This document shows, one piece after another, positions 1 to 6,063 of a stretch of 6,063 nucleotides of DNA. A program made the translations under genes and the position numbers. Origin of the DNA: Comamonadaceae bacterium (GTDB lineage Bacteria > Pseudomonadota > Gammaproteobacteria > Burkholderiales > Burkholderiaceae_C); the NCBI GenBank assembly GCA_947463845.1, contig CANHUM010000111.1, positions 1 to 6,063 of the forward strand. The letters are read 5' to 3'. Every line of letters begins with the position of its first letter. Positions within the stretch are counted from its first letter, which is position 1. The notes under the pieces were generated by a model. It saw only the letters and a list, made by a program, of their open reading frames with translations. It did no database searches and had not been told where the DNA came from.

Positions 1-44
1 GCCCTGCCACGCGTCCGAACCCATGTCGAAACCAGTGCAGCCCC
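1..44 (-). ncRNA. ssrA: tmRNA (ssrA), 5' end only, cut by window edge
   Basis: Read on the minus strand from 44, the sequence opens with GGGGCTG, then CTGGTTTCGAC and a GGGTTCGG stretch. This is the hallmark 5' end of transfer-messenger RNA: the 5' strand of the tRNA-like acceptor stem followed by the conserved UUCGAC of the D-loop analogue. tmRNA with SmpB rescues ribosomes stalled on non-stop mRNAs and tags the nascent peptide for proteolysis. Only about 44 nt lie in the window, so the tag ORF, pseudoknots and 3' acceptor strand (expected to end in a CAGCCCC-like strand plus CCA) cannot be checked. The mature 5' end is placed at the first G of GGGG, where RNase P normally cuts. It starts 13 nt after the gph stop codon on the same strand. 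The call rests on motif recognition and is strong despite the short length. Confidence 0.88.
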
Positions 45-54
45 TGAGCGACCT

Positions 55-81
55 ATTTTAGGCGCTTTGCAGAAATTGCAA
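55..81 (-). promoter_or_regulatory. Candidate ssrA promoter overlapping the gph 3' end
   Basis: On the minus strand, TTGCAA (76-81) lies 15 bases upstream of TAAAAT (55-60). The TAAAAT hexamer contains the gph stop codon TAA (58-60). A start about 7 bases after the -10 would fall near 47-48, leaving only a few nucleotides before the mature tmRNA 5' end at 44. The -10 matches the consensus at 5 of 6 positions and the -35 at 4 of 6, but the spacing is short (optimum 17). Read-through from gph is an alternative, since no terminator separates the two genes. Confidence 0.4.
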
Positions 82-723
82 GAGCGACAGCGGTGAATCA
101 ATGTGCAAATGGGCGTTCCAGCGTGAAATATCACTCTGTTGACCCAAATAACCGTAGGTGGCAGCCACAGTGCCCATGCCCGCGGCCAGGCCGGCGACGA
201 TGTCACGCTCATCATCGCCCACATAAACACACCGCGTCGGGTCGACCGACAAGCGCCGCGCCGCCTCAAACAGCGGCTCGGGGTGCGGCTTGGCGTACGG
301 CGTGGTGTTGCCGCTGACGATCGCCCCAGCAGTAGCAAACAGGGGCATGGCCGCCGTGAGGGGGTCAGTGAAACGACTGGATTTGTTGGTGACCACACCC
401 CAAGGCAGACCTAGCGCAACCAGTCGGGCGATCATGTCGACCACACCATCGAAGATGCAGGTGCGCTCGGTCATGCAGTTTTCGTAGTTGACGAAGAACT
501 CCTCCTTCATGACCTCGAAATCGGGGTGTTCAGGTGTCATGCCAAAGGCGATGCCCAGCATGCCGCGTGCTCCGGCGCCCGCCATGGGACGGTAGTGATC
601 GAGCGGCAGAGACGACAAACCACGGTCGGTGCGCATTTTGTCTGCGGCAGCACCCAGATCCGGAGCGCTGTCAATCAAAGTACCGTCCAGGTCAAACAAG
701 ACAGCTTGAGCGTTGTGGAACAT
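58..723 (-). CDS. gph: Phosphoglycolate phosphatase (HAD superfamily)
   Basis: The 221-residue protein hydrolyses 2-phosphoglycolate to glycolate and phosphate in the cytoplasm, salvaging product from DNA-end repair and oxygenase side reactions. All HAD motifs are present. Motif I is DLDGTL, with nucleophile Asp11 and general acid/base Asp13. Motif II is VVTNK, with Thr112. Motif III is Lys145 in AKPHP. Motif IV is GDDERD, with Asp170/Asp171 and Asp174 for Mg2+. The helical cap (about residues 18-90) is the C1 type of the Gph/PGP clade, and the length is normal. The ATG lies 3 bases after the ubiG stop. A good SD (GGAAAG, 732-737) sits inside the last ubiG codons, 8 bases from the ATG, so translation is probably coupled to ubiG. 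Related HAD phosphatases such as MupP, which acts on MurNAc-6-phosphate and is often annotated gph beside ubiG in proteobacteria, share this fold. The exact substrate is therefore less certain than the superfamily. Confidence 0.9.
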   Translation of the reverse strand: MFHNAQAVLFDLDGTLIDSAPDLGAAADKMRTDRGLSSLPLDHYRPMAGAGARGMLGIAFGMTPEHPDFEVMKEEFFVNYENCMTERTCIFDGVVDMIARLVALGLPWGVVTNKSSRFTDPLTAAMPLFATAGAIVSGNTTPYAKPHPEPLFEAARRLSVDPTRCVYVGDDERDIVAGLAAGMGTVAATYGYLGQQSDISRWNAHLHIDSPLSLLQFLQSA

Positions 724-726
724 GGA

Positions 727-1437
727 TCAGGCTTTCCGGCAAGCGAGCAAATAGTTGACGCTGGTGTCCTGGCTGAGCCAATACCTTTTGGTGAAGGGGT
801 TGTATTCCATGCCTTTGAAGCCTTGGGCGTCCAGCCCAGCTTGGCGCGCCCAAGCGGTGAGTTCGCTGGGTTTGATCAACCGGGCAAACTCGTGCGTGCC
901 TTTGGGCAACAGCTTCAGAATGTATTCGGCACCGACGATGGCAAACAAGAAGGATTTGGGGTTGCGGTTGAGGGTGGAAAAGAACACCCAGCCCCCGGGT
1001 TTGACCAGTTGGGCGCAAGCTTTGACCACCGAGGCTGGGTCGGGCACGTGTTCCAGCATTTCCATACAGGTGACCACATCGAACTGCTCGGGTTTTTCTG
1101 CGGCCAGGGTCTCGGCACTCACTTCGCGGTATTGGACGCCGGGTGTACCGGCTTCAAGCGCATGCAACTGGGCCACTTTGAGGGATTTGGTGGCCAGGTC
1201 GATGCCCAACACCTGGGCCCCTTTGCGGGCCATGGCGTCTGCCAAAATGCCGCCGCCACAACCAATGTCCACCACATTCAATCCATTCAAGGGGACCAGG
1301 CCGTTGATCCACTCCAGTCGCAACGGGTTGATCTGGTGCAAGGGGCGGAATTCGCTCTCAGGGTCCCACCAGCGGTGGGCGAGGTCGGAAAACTTGGCCA
1401 GTTCGGCCGGGTCAACGTTGGAAGTGCTTGTAGTCAT
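727..1437 (-). CDS. ubiG: Ubiquinone biosynthesis O-methyltransferase
   Basis: The 236-residue class I SAM-dependent methyltransferase performs both O-methylations of ubiquinone synthesis: the 2-polyprenyl-6-hydroxyphenol step and the final 3-demethylubiquinol step. The N-terminus reads [19 protein letters not shown], typical of UbiG. Motif I is VVDIGCGGG (55-63), the acidic residue binding the SAM ribose is Asp80, and the EMLEHV motif with Glu126, Glu129 and His130 follows. The LLPKGTHEF segment near residue 175 is the family's membrane-interacting insertion. The frame stays open back to 1647, but the extra 70 residues would be read through the terminator and the ompA 3' end, so I place the start at 1437, where UbiG homology begins. 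The SD there is weak (AGAG, 1441-1444). It lies 46 bases downstream of the ompA terminator and 3 bases upstream of gph, forming a ubiG-gph unit. A TTGGCA/GACAAT pair in 1446-1471 is too closely spaced (14) to be a convincing promoter, so terminator read-through may contribute. Confidence 0.94.
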   Translation of the reverse strand: MTTSTSNVDPAELAKFSDLAHRWWDPESEFRPLHQINPLRLEWINGLVPLNGLNVVDIGCGGGILADAMARKGAQVLGIDLATKSLKVAQLHALEAGTPGVQYREVSAETLAAEKPEQFDVVTCMEMLEHVPDPASVVKACAQLVKPGGWVFFSTLNRNPKSFLFAIVGAEYILKLLPKGTHEFARLIKPSELTAWARQAGLDAQGFKGMEYNPFTKRYWLSQDTSVNYLLACRKA

Positions 1438-1483
1438 GGGCTCTGATTGTCGGTGAACAGGCGCTTGCCAAGAACGACAGACG

Positions 1484-1511
1484 AAAAAAAGCCCCATTGC
1501 TGGGGCTTTTT
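1484..1511 (-). terminator. Rho-independent terminator after ompA (symmetrical)
   Basis: The stem GCCCCA/TGGGGC (1491-1496 with 1501-1506) has a 4-base loop. It is flanked by seven A (1484-1490) and five T (1507-1511) on the plus strand, which become a U-tract after the stem when read on the minus strand. It lies 17 bases past the ompA stop and should terminate that abundant transcript. The A/T flanks extend the stem and make it formally bidirectional, although no plus-strand gene here needs it. Confidence 0.9.
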
Positions 1512-1528
1512 GGCCATCCGGTGAAGGA

Positions 1529-2200
1529 TCAGCGGTTGGGGCGTGTGCCGACCACTTCGATTTCAACACGACGGTTCTTGGCGCGGCCAGCTGCGGTCTT
1601 GTTGTCAGCAACGGCTTGCTTCTCGCCCTTGCCTTCGGTGTAAACACGGTTCTTCTCGATGCCCTTGGACACCAAGTAAGCCTTCACAGCGTCAGCACGC
1701 TTGACCGACAGCTTCTGGTTGTAAGCGTCAGCACCCACGGAGTCGGTGTGACCCACAGCGATGATGACTTCCAGGTTGATGCCCTTGACTTTGCCGACCA
1801 GATCGTCGAGCTTGGCTTTGCCTTCGGCCTTCAGGACAGACTTGTCGAAGTCGAAGAAGGTGTCAGCGGCGTAAGTGACTTTGGTGGCCGCTGCAGGAGG
1901 CAGAGCAGGCGCTGCTGGACGTGGGGCGGGTGCAGGTGCAGCGGCTGGAGCTGGAGCTGGACGTGCAGCAGGAGCAGCTGCAGGCGCTGGAGCAGCTTTA
2001 GGAGCAACGATGGCGCCGTCGCAGCCTGGGCCAGCAGTGGCTGGGGTCCAGTTGGCATTGCGCCAGCACAGTTCATTGGTACCGTTTTTCCAAACCAGCT
2101 CACCAGTGCCGTTGCGCCAGTTGTCGACGGTTTGTGCGCCAGCGGCAGTTGCGAGAGCTGCGGAGGCCAACAACATTGCCACTTTGTTCAGTTTCTTCAT
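1529..2200 (-). CDS. ompA: OmpA-family outer-membrane / peptidoglycan-binding protein
   Basis: The 223-residue secreted protein probably links the outer membrane to peptidoglycan. A signal peptide is clear: MKKLNK, a hydrophobic core to about residue 20, and likely cleavage after AGA22 before Gln23. Next is a short domain (24-62) with Trp at 28, 37 and 46 in a 9-residue repeat and two cysteines (45, 60) that could form a disulfide. A Pro/Ala linker spans about 66-105. The C-terminal OmpA-like domain (about 108-217) carries [23 protein letters not shown] and [10 protein letters not shown]. Asp153 and Arg168 align with the pair that holds diaminopimelate in known OmpA domains. There is no 8-stranded OmpA barrel, so the symbol marks family rather than orthology to E. 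coli OmpA. How it is held at the outer membrane is not evident, and the mature N-terminus is not a lipobox. The start is fixed by the signal peptide and a strong SD. The gene is divergent from gyrA and has its own terminator. Confidence 0.92.
   Translation of the reverse strand: MKKLNKVAMLLASAALATAAGAQTVDNWRNGTGELVWKNGTNELCWRNANWTPATAGPGCDGAIVAPKAAPAPAAAPAARPAPAPAAAPAPAPRPAAPALPPAAATKVTYAADTFFDFDKSVLKAEGKAKLDDLVGKVKGINLEVIIAVGHTDSVGADAYNQKLSVKRADAVKAYLVSKGIEKNRVYTEGKGEKQAVADNKTAAGRAKNRRVEIEVVGTRPNR
2048..2119 (-). repeat. Nine-residue Trp/Asn/Gly tandem repeat inside ompA
   Basis: Residues 28-36 (WRNGTGELV) and 37-45 (WKNGTNELC) are near-copies, and a third, degenerate start follows (WRNANW, 46-51). 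The codons are related but diverged, so the duplication is old. The function is unknown to me. The motif appears in OmpA-like proteins of this bacterial order. Confidence 0.75.
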
Positions 2201-2203
2201 GGT

Positions 2204-2211
2204 CTTCCTCT
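2204..2211 (-). promoter_or_regulatory. Ribosome binding site of ompA
   Basis: AGAGGAAG on the minus strand ends 3 bases before the ATG, with its AGAGGA core about 5 bases away. It is the strongest SD in the window, consistent with a highly expressed envelope protein. Confidence 0.8.
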
Positions 2212-2224
2212 TGAGGGATAAAGC

Positions 2225-2239
2225 CGCAGACTCGCTGCG
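2225..2239 (-). promoter_or_regulatory. Small GC-rich hairpin in the ompA leader
   Basis: CGCAG and CTGCG arms (2225-2229 and 2235-2239) enclose a 5-base loop, lying between the larger leader hairpin and the ompA SD. Five base pairs alone are weak evidence. It is noted because it follows the U-run after the larger hairpin and could be an alternative structure. Confidence 0.35.
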
Positions 2240-2247
2240 TAAAAAGG

Positions 2248-2276
2248 ACGCATCAAATGACCGTCATCTGATGCGT
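2248..2276 (-). promoter_or_regulatory. 13-bp stem-loop in the ompA 5' leader
   Basis: Read as ompA-sense RNA, arm ACGCATCAGATGA (2276-2264) pairs with TCATTTGATGCGT (2260-2248) around a CGG loop. The 13 pairs are continuous if one G-U wobble is allowed. In plus-strand RNA the same position is an A-C mismatch, so the structure is best formed in the ompA transcript. CC and five T (2241-2245) follow the stem. If the ompA start lies near 2278-2283, the hairpin sits at the very 5' end of the mRNA, like the stabilising 5' hairpin of E. coli ompA. With its U-run it could instead act as a weak terminator or attenuator. A protein-binding palindrome in DNA is a third possibility. Confidence 0.6.
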
Positions 2277-2284
2277 TGCGTTTT

Positions 2285-2316
2285 ATTGTGCCATAGACGT
2301 TGCCCCCGTCTGTCAA
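2285..2316 (-). promoter_or_regulatory. Candidate ompA promoter
   Basis: The minus strand has a perfect -35 TTGACA (2311-2316). Candidate -10 hexamers are TATGGC (2290-2295, spacing 15) and CACAAT (2285-2290, spacing 20). Neither spacing is ideal, so the -35 is convincing and the -10 is not settled. Either choice puts the start near 2278-2283 and gives a leader of about 80 nt containing the stem-loop. Confidence 0.5.
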
Positions 2317-2352
2317 ATGCAGGACTGACAACAAGGCTCTTGACCAAATGCA
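2314..2352. repeat. Direct repeat CAAATGCA, two copies 31 bases apart
   Basis: CAAATGCA occurs at 2314-2321 and 2345-2352. On the minus strand the copies read TGCATTTGACA and TGCATTTGGTCA, so the first overlaps the ompA -35. The spacing is about three helical turns, as for paired operator sites. No regulator is recognised and chance is possible for an 8-mer in AT-richer intergenic DNA. Confidence 0.35.
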
Positions 2353-2366
2353 TCACAAATGTTGCA

Positions 2367-2395
2367 TGGACGCCACAATGGCTTGCAACTAAAAT
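2367..2395 (+). promoter_or_regulatory. Candidate gyrA promoter
   Basis: TGGACG (2367-2372, 4 of 6 consensus bases) and TAAAAT (2390-2395, 5 of 6) are separated by 17 bases. A start near 2402 would leave a leader of about 30 nt before the gyrA ATG. It is the best sigma-70-like pair in this strand and region. It is divergent from, and close to, the ompA promoter, so the two may influence each other through supercoiling. Confidence 0.5.
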
Positions 2396-2415
2396 GACCC
2401 GTTTACACAGCGTCA

Positions 2416-2429
2416 CTCCCCCCCTCTTT
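2416..2429 (+). promoter_or_regulatory. Pyrimidine tract in place of a Shine-Dalgarno, gyrA start
   Basis: The 14 bases just upstream of the gyrA ATG are all C or T, with seven consecutive C at 2418-2424. No purine-rich SD is present within 20 bases. The gyrA start itself is secure because family homology begins at residue 2. Initiation therefore probably relies on an unstructured leader, ribosomal protein S1 or a very short leader rather than anti-SD pairing. Confidence 0.55.
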
Positions 2430-2431
2430 AT

Positions 2432-5074
2432 ATGACCCAGTTCGCCAAAGAAACACTGCCCATCAGTCTGGAAGAGGAAATGCGGCGCAGCTACCTCGAT
2501 TACGCCATGAGCGTGATCGTCGGTCGCGCCCTGCCCGATGCCCGAGACGGCCTCAAACCCGTGCACCGTCGGGTCTTGTTCGCGATGCACGAGTTGAACA
2601 ACGATTGGAACCGCCCCTACAAAAAGTCGGCCCGTATCGTGGGTGATGTGATCGGTAAATACCACCCGCACGGCGACCAGTCGGTTTACGACACGATTGT
2701 GCGGATGGCACAAGACTTTTCCATGCGCCATATGTTGGTCGATGGCCAAGGCAACTTCGGCTCGGTCGATGGCGACAACGCAGCGGCGATGCGTTACACC
2801 GAAATCCGTCTGGCCAAGATCGCCCATGAGATGCTGGGCGATATCGACAAGGAAACTGTCGACTTCGGCCCCAACTACGACGGCTCGGAAAAAGAACCGC
2901 TGGTGTTGCCTTCGCGCCTGCCCAACCTGCTGATCAATGGCTCGGGCGGTATTGCCGTGGGCATGGCCACCAACATCCCACCGCACAACCTGAACGAGGT
3001 GGTGGACGCTTGCCTGCACCTGCTGCGCAACCCGGAGGCGTCCATCGATGAATTGATGGAAATCGTGCCTGCACCCGACTTCCCAACGGGCGCCATCATT
3101 TACGGCATGACTGGCGTCAAGGAAGGCTACCGCACCGGACGCGGCCGCGTGGTCATGCGGGCCAAGTGCCATTTTGAAGACATCGACAAAGGCCAGCGGC
3201 AGTGCATCGTGGTCGACGAACTGCCTTATCAGGTCAACAAAAAGACCCTGCAAGAGCGCATGGCCGAGTTGGTGCACGAAAAGAAAATTGAGGACATCAG
3301 CCACATCCAGGACGAATCCGACAAATCGGGCATGCGTCTGGTGATCGAGCTCAAGCGCGGCGCAGTCCCCGAAGTGGTGCTGAACAACCTGTACAAACAA
3401 ACGCAGCTGCAAGACACCTTCGGCATGAACATGGTGGCCCTGATCGACGGCCAACCCAAGCTGTGCAACCTGAAAGACCTGATTCAGGTTTTCCTGCAAC
3501 ACCGCCGTGAAGTGGTGACGCGCCGCACGGTGTTTGAGCTGCGCAAGGCGCGTGACCGTGGCCATGTGCTCGAAGGTCTGGCGGTGGCTTTGGCCAACAT
3601 CGATGACTTCATCGCCATCATCCGCGGAGCCCCCACCCCTCCCGTGGCCAAAACCGAATTGATGACCCGCGCCTGGGACAGTCAGATGGTGCGCACCATG
3701 CTCACTCGCGCCCGAGACGATGGCTCGGTGGTCAATGCCGACGACTACCGTCCCGAAGGTCTGGAACGCGAATATGGTTTGGGACAGGATGGCCTGTACC
3801 GCTTGTCGGACACCCAGGCACAAGAGATTTTGCAAATGCGCTTGCAGCGCCTGACCGGGCTGGAGCAAGACAAGATCGTCGCCGAATACAAAGAAGTGAT
3901 GGCCGAGATCGAGGACTTGCTGGACATTCTGGCCAAGCCCGAGCGTGTGTCGACCATCATTGGCGAAGAGCTGGGTACCGTGCGCCAGGAGTTCGGCCAG
4001 ACCAAGATTGGCGCACGCCGCAGCGAGATCGAGCACAGTGCCCAAGACCTCTCCACCGAAGACCTGATCACGCCCACCGACATGGTCGTGACTTTGTCTC
4101 ACAGCGGTTACATCAAGAGCCAACCGCTGAGCGAATACCGCTCGCAAAAGCGCGGTGGGCGTGGAAAACAGGCGGCCGTCACCAAAGAAGACGACTGGAT
4201 CGATCAGCTGTTCATCGCCAACACGCATGACTATTTGCTGTGCTTCTCCAACCGGGGCCGTTTGTATTGGCTCAAAGTCTGGGAAGTGCCTGCGGGCTCG
4301 CGCGGCTCGCGCGGTCGTCCTATCGTGAACATGTTCCCGCTGCAAGAAGGCGAAAAAATCAACGTGGTGCTGGCTCTGACCGGCGAAGCCCGCAATTTCC
4401 CCGACGACCAGTTTGTGTTCATGGCCACGTCCATGGGCACCGTCAAGAAGACATCGCTGGACGAATTTTCGAACCCGCGCAAGGGCGGCATCATCGCCGT
4501 CAATCTGGACGAAGGCGACTTCCTGATCGGCGCAGCCCTGACCGACGGCAAGCACGATGTGATGCTGTTCAGCGACGGTGGCAAGGCCGTTCGCTTTGAC
4601 GAAAACGATGTGCGCCCATTGGGTCGCAGTGCGCGCGGTGTGCGCGGCATGATGATCGAAGAGACCCAGAGCGTGATTGCCATGCTGGTGGCCGAGGACG
4701 AAAACCAAAGCGTGCTCACCGCCACTGAAAACGGTTACGGCAAACGCACCAGCATCACCGAGTACACGCGCCACGGGCGCGGCACCAAAGGCATGATCGC
4801 TATCCAGCAATCAGAACGCAATGGCAAAGTGGTCGCTGCGACTTTGGTGCATGCCGATGACGAGATCATGCTGATCACCGACACGGGCGTTCTGGTGCGC
4901 ACCCGCGTGGCCGAGATCCGCGAACTGGGTCGGGCCACACAAGGCGTCACGCTCATTGGTCTGGACGAAGGTGCCAAACTGTCGGGACTGCAACGCATCG
5001 TGGAAAACGACGCAAACGCCGTCGAGAGCGATGCCGATGCATCGACGGACGACGGCGCACCTGCAGCGGAATAA
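2432..5074 (+). CDS. gyrA: DNA gyrase subunit A
   Basis: The 880-residue protein (E. coli 875) is the breakage-reunion subunit of the A2B2 gyrase that introduces negative supercoils. The N-terminal 59-kDa part carries the [15 protein letters not shown] motif (33-47), HPHGD (78-82) and [11 protein letters not shown] with catalytic Tyr122 and preceding Arg121, numbered exactly as in E. coli. The C-terminal DNA-wrapping beta-pinwheel starts near residue 530 and carries the GyrA box QKRGGRG (572-578). That box is required for wrapping and distinguishes GyrA from ParC. The protein ends in an acidic tail rich in Asp, Glu and Ala. The quinolone-resistance region reads GDQSVYD: Asp87 is retained, but position 83 is Gln (CAG, 2678-2680) where E. 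coli has Ser. The gene appears intact, with no frameshift. It is divergent from ompA and 3 bases upstream of serC. The antisense strand is open over most of the gene, a side effect of codon bias. Confidence 0.98.
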   Translation: MTQFAKETLPISLEEEMRRSYLDYAMSVIVGRALPDARDGLKPVHRRVLFAMHELNNDWNRPYKKSARIVGDVIGKYHPHGDQSVYDTIVRMAQDFSMRHMLVDGQGNFGSVDGDNAAAMRYTEIRLAKIAHEMLGDIDKETVDFGPNYDGSEKEPLVLPSRLPNLLINGSGGIAVGMATNIPPHNLNEVVDACLHLLRNPEASIDELMEIVPAPDFPTGAIIYGMTGVKEGYRTGRGRVVMRAKCHFEDIDKGQRQCIVVDELPYQVNKKTLQERMAELVHEKKIEDISHIQDESDKSGMRLVIELKRGAVPEVVLNNLYKQTQLQDTFGMNMVALIDGQPKLCNLKDLIQVFLQHRREVVTRRTVFELRKARDRGHVLEGLAVALANIDDFIAIIRGAPTPPVAKTELMTRAWDSQMVRTMLTRARDDGSVVNADDYRPEGLEREYGLGQDGLYRLSDTQAQEILQMRLQRLTGLEQDKIVAEYKEVMAEIEDLLDILAKPERVSTIIGEELGTVRQEFGQTKIGARRSEIEHSAQDLSTEDLITPTDMVVTLSHSGYIKSQPLSEYRSQKRGGRGKQAAVTKEDDWIDQLFIANTHDYLLCFSNRGRLYWLKVWEVPAGSRGSRGRPIVNMFPLQEGEKINVVLALTGEARNFPDDQFVFMATSMGTVKKTSLDEFSNPRKGGIIAVNLDEGDFLIGAALTDGKHDVMLFSDGGKAVRFDENDVRPLGRSARGVRGMMIEETQSVIAMLVAEDENQSVLTATENGYGKRTSITEYTRHGRGTKGMIAIQQSERNGKVVAATLVHADDEIMLITDTGVLVRTRVAEIRELGRATQGVTLIGLDEGAKLSGLQRIVENDANAVESDADASTDDGAPAAE

Positions 5075-5077
5075 GGG

Positions 5078-6063
5078 ATGAGTCGAGCGTTCAATTTTTC
5101 GGCTGGCCCGGCTGTGATGCCTGAGGCCGTTTTGCACCAAGCTGCGGCCGAGATGCTCGACTGGCACGGCTCTGGCATGAGCGTGATGGAGATGAGCCAC
5201 CGCGGCAAGGAGTTCATCAGCATTTACGAGCAAGCCGAATCAGACTTGCGCGAGCTGCTTGCGGTGCCGGCCCACTTCAAAATTCTGTTCATGCAAGGCG
5301 GAGGTCTGGCCGAAAACGCCATCGTGCCGCTGAACCTGTCGCAAGGCGGGGCCATGGACTTTGTGCTCACGGGCAGTTGGAGCCAAAAGTCGCTCAAGGA
5401 GGCCAGCAAATACGGGCAAGCCCGCGTGGCCGCCACGGCGCAAACCGACGGGTTTACCTCCCTGCCTGCACCCGCCAGTTGGCAGATCGGCGCTGACAGC
5501 CGCTATGTGCACATCTGCGGCAACGAAACCATTCACGGCGTGGAGTTTCACGAGCTGCCGGACCTCAAAGCCTTGGGCTGTGATGCACCTTTGGTGGTCG
5601 ATTTTTCCTCGCATGTGGCCTCGCGCCCGGTAGATTGGTCCCGGGTTGGTCTGGCTTTTGGTGGTGCCCAAAAAAATTTAGGCCCAGCTGGCCTGACCCT
5701 GGTCATCGTGCGTGAAGACCTGATCGGCCATGCCCTGCCGCATTGCCCCAGTGCTTTTGACTACAAACTGGTGAATGACAACCAGTCGATGTACAACACG
5801 CCGCCCACCTACAGCATTTACATCGCAGGCTTGGTATTCCAGTGGCTCCAAAAGCAAGGCGGCATTGCGGCCATGGAGCAACGCAACATGGCCAAAGCCC
5901 AACTGCTGTACGACTTTCTGGACAACTCCAGCCTGTATGTGAACAAGGTGGCCAAAGACTGCCGCTCGCGCATGAACGTGCCCTTCTTTTTGCGTGACGA
6001 ATCCCGCAACGACGCCTTTTTAGCAGGCGCCAAAGCCGCCAACTTGCTGCAACTCAAGGGCCA
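5078..6063 (+). CDS. serC: Phosphoserine aminotransferase, C-terminus cut by window edge
   Basis: This PLP enzyme converts 3-phosphohydroxypyruvate and glutamate to phosphoserine in serine synthesis, and usually also serves the pyridoxal-phosphate pathway (PdxF role). 328 complete codons are present and about 40 should follow outside the window. FNFSAGP opens the protein. Substrate residues His41-Arg42 lie in SHRGKEF. The cofactor set is Trp101, Thr151 (NETIHG), Asp175 (VVDFSS), Gln198 and Schiff-base Lys199 ([12 protein letters not shown]), with Asn240-Thr241 (MYNTPPT) supplied from the partner subunit. The cofactor-phosphate loop reads QGGGLAEN (73-80), with Leu77 where E. coli has Arg77. 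The ATG is 3 bases after the gyrA stop. A modest SD (GCGGA ending at 5070) lies in the last gyrA codons, with AAGGG directly against the ATG, so coupling to gyrA translation is likely. No promoter is seen between them, although one could lie inside gyrA. Confidence 0.96.
   Translation, partial: MSRAFNFSAGPAVMPEAVLHQAAAEMLDWHGSGMSVMEMSHRGKEFISIYEQAESDLRELLAVPAHFKILFMQGGGLAENAIVPLNLSQGGAMDFVLTGSWSQKSLKEASKYGQARVAATAQTDGFTSLPAPASWQIGADSRYVHICGNETIHGVEFHELPDLKALGCDAPLVVDFSSHVASRPVDWSRVGLAFGGAQKNLGPAGLTLVIVREDLIGHALPHCPSAFDYKLVNDNQSMYNTPPTYSIYIAGLVFQWLQKQGGIAAMEQRNMAKAQLLYDFLDNSSLYVNKVAKDCRSRMNVPFFLRDESRNDAFLAGAKAANLLQLKG

Noticed and set aside
526..1446. Plus-strand 306-codon frame opposite ubiG and gph
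   Set aside because: It covers the antisense of two clearly recognised genes and has no family resemblance.
1438..1647. 70-residue N-terminal extension of ubiG
   Set aside because: It would run through the ompA 3' end and the terminator hairpin. UbiG homology starts at the 1437 ATG and the resulting 236 residues match the family length.
1875..2435. Plus-strand Ala/Gly-rich frame opposite ompA and the intergenic region
   Set aside because: It is the reverse-complement shadow of the Pro/Ala linker codons. It has no plausible start signal and runs through the promoter region.
2264..4810. Uninterrupted 848-codon antisense reading frame across gyrA
   Set aside because: The product is low-complexity, rich in His, Val and Gln, and matches no family I know. 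The opposite strand encodes a full, highly conserved GyrA. Scarcity of TTA, CTA and TCA codons in gyrA explains the open antisense frame.
4811..5671. Minus-strand frames opposite the gyrA end and serC
   Set aside because: They are shadows of conserved gyrA and serC coding sequence, spanning the junction without any domain of their own.
5668..5680. A-run before TTTA in serC (CAA AAA AAT TTA) as a possible frameshift site
   Set aside because: The run encodes the invariant Gln-Lys-Asn of the PLP lysine motif and the zero frame continues intact. No stimulatory hairpin or short overlapping product is evident.

Overview
The window looks like core chromosome of a betaproteobacterium, most likely in Burkholderiales/Comamonadaceae (relatives of Limnohabitans, Rhodoferax, Polaromonas or Acidovorax). 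Three things suggest this. The OmpA-like protein carries the N-terminal W-x-N-G-T repeat and Pro/Ala linker I associate with that group. The GyrA and SerC sequences read like comamonad family members. The gene order gph-ubiG-ompA <> gyrA-serC is one I recognise from this order. The assignment comes from recalled family knowledge, not a database search.

Leftward half (minus strand, read from about 2320 down to 1): a candidate promoter and structured leader precede an outer-membrane/peptidoglycan-anchoring OmpA-family gene (1529-2200). A strong symmetrical hairpin terminator follows (1484-1511). Next are ubiG (ubiquinone O-methyltransferase, 727-1437) and gph (phosphoglycolate phosphatase, 58-723), separated by 3 bases. 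Just beyond gph, the window edge cuts into the 5' end of the tmRNA gene ssrA (1-44). A candidate ssrA promoter overlaps the last codons and stop of gph.

Rightward half (plus strand, from about 2367): a candidate promoter and a leader with no Shine-Dalgarno sequence precede gyrA (DNA gyrase subunit A, 2432-5074). After a 3-base gap comes serC (phosphoserine aminotransferase, 5078 to the window end, missing its C-terminus). In this order serC is usually followed by pheA/hisC/aroA-type genes, which would lie outside the window.

The divergent ompA/gyrA intergenic region (2201-2431, 231 bases) is the most information-rich non-coding stretch. It holds both candidate promoters, an 8-base direct repeat spaced 31 bases apart, and a 13-bp hairpin that is perfect only as ompA-sense RNA. 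No other non-coding stretch exceeds about 100 bases. I see no mobile elements, CRISPR, phage genes or undescribed multi-gene system. The items worth a second look are the ompA leader structure, Gln at GyrA position 83, the SD-less gyrA start and the ssrA promoter inside gph.
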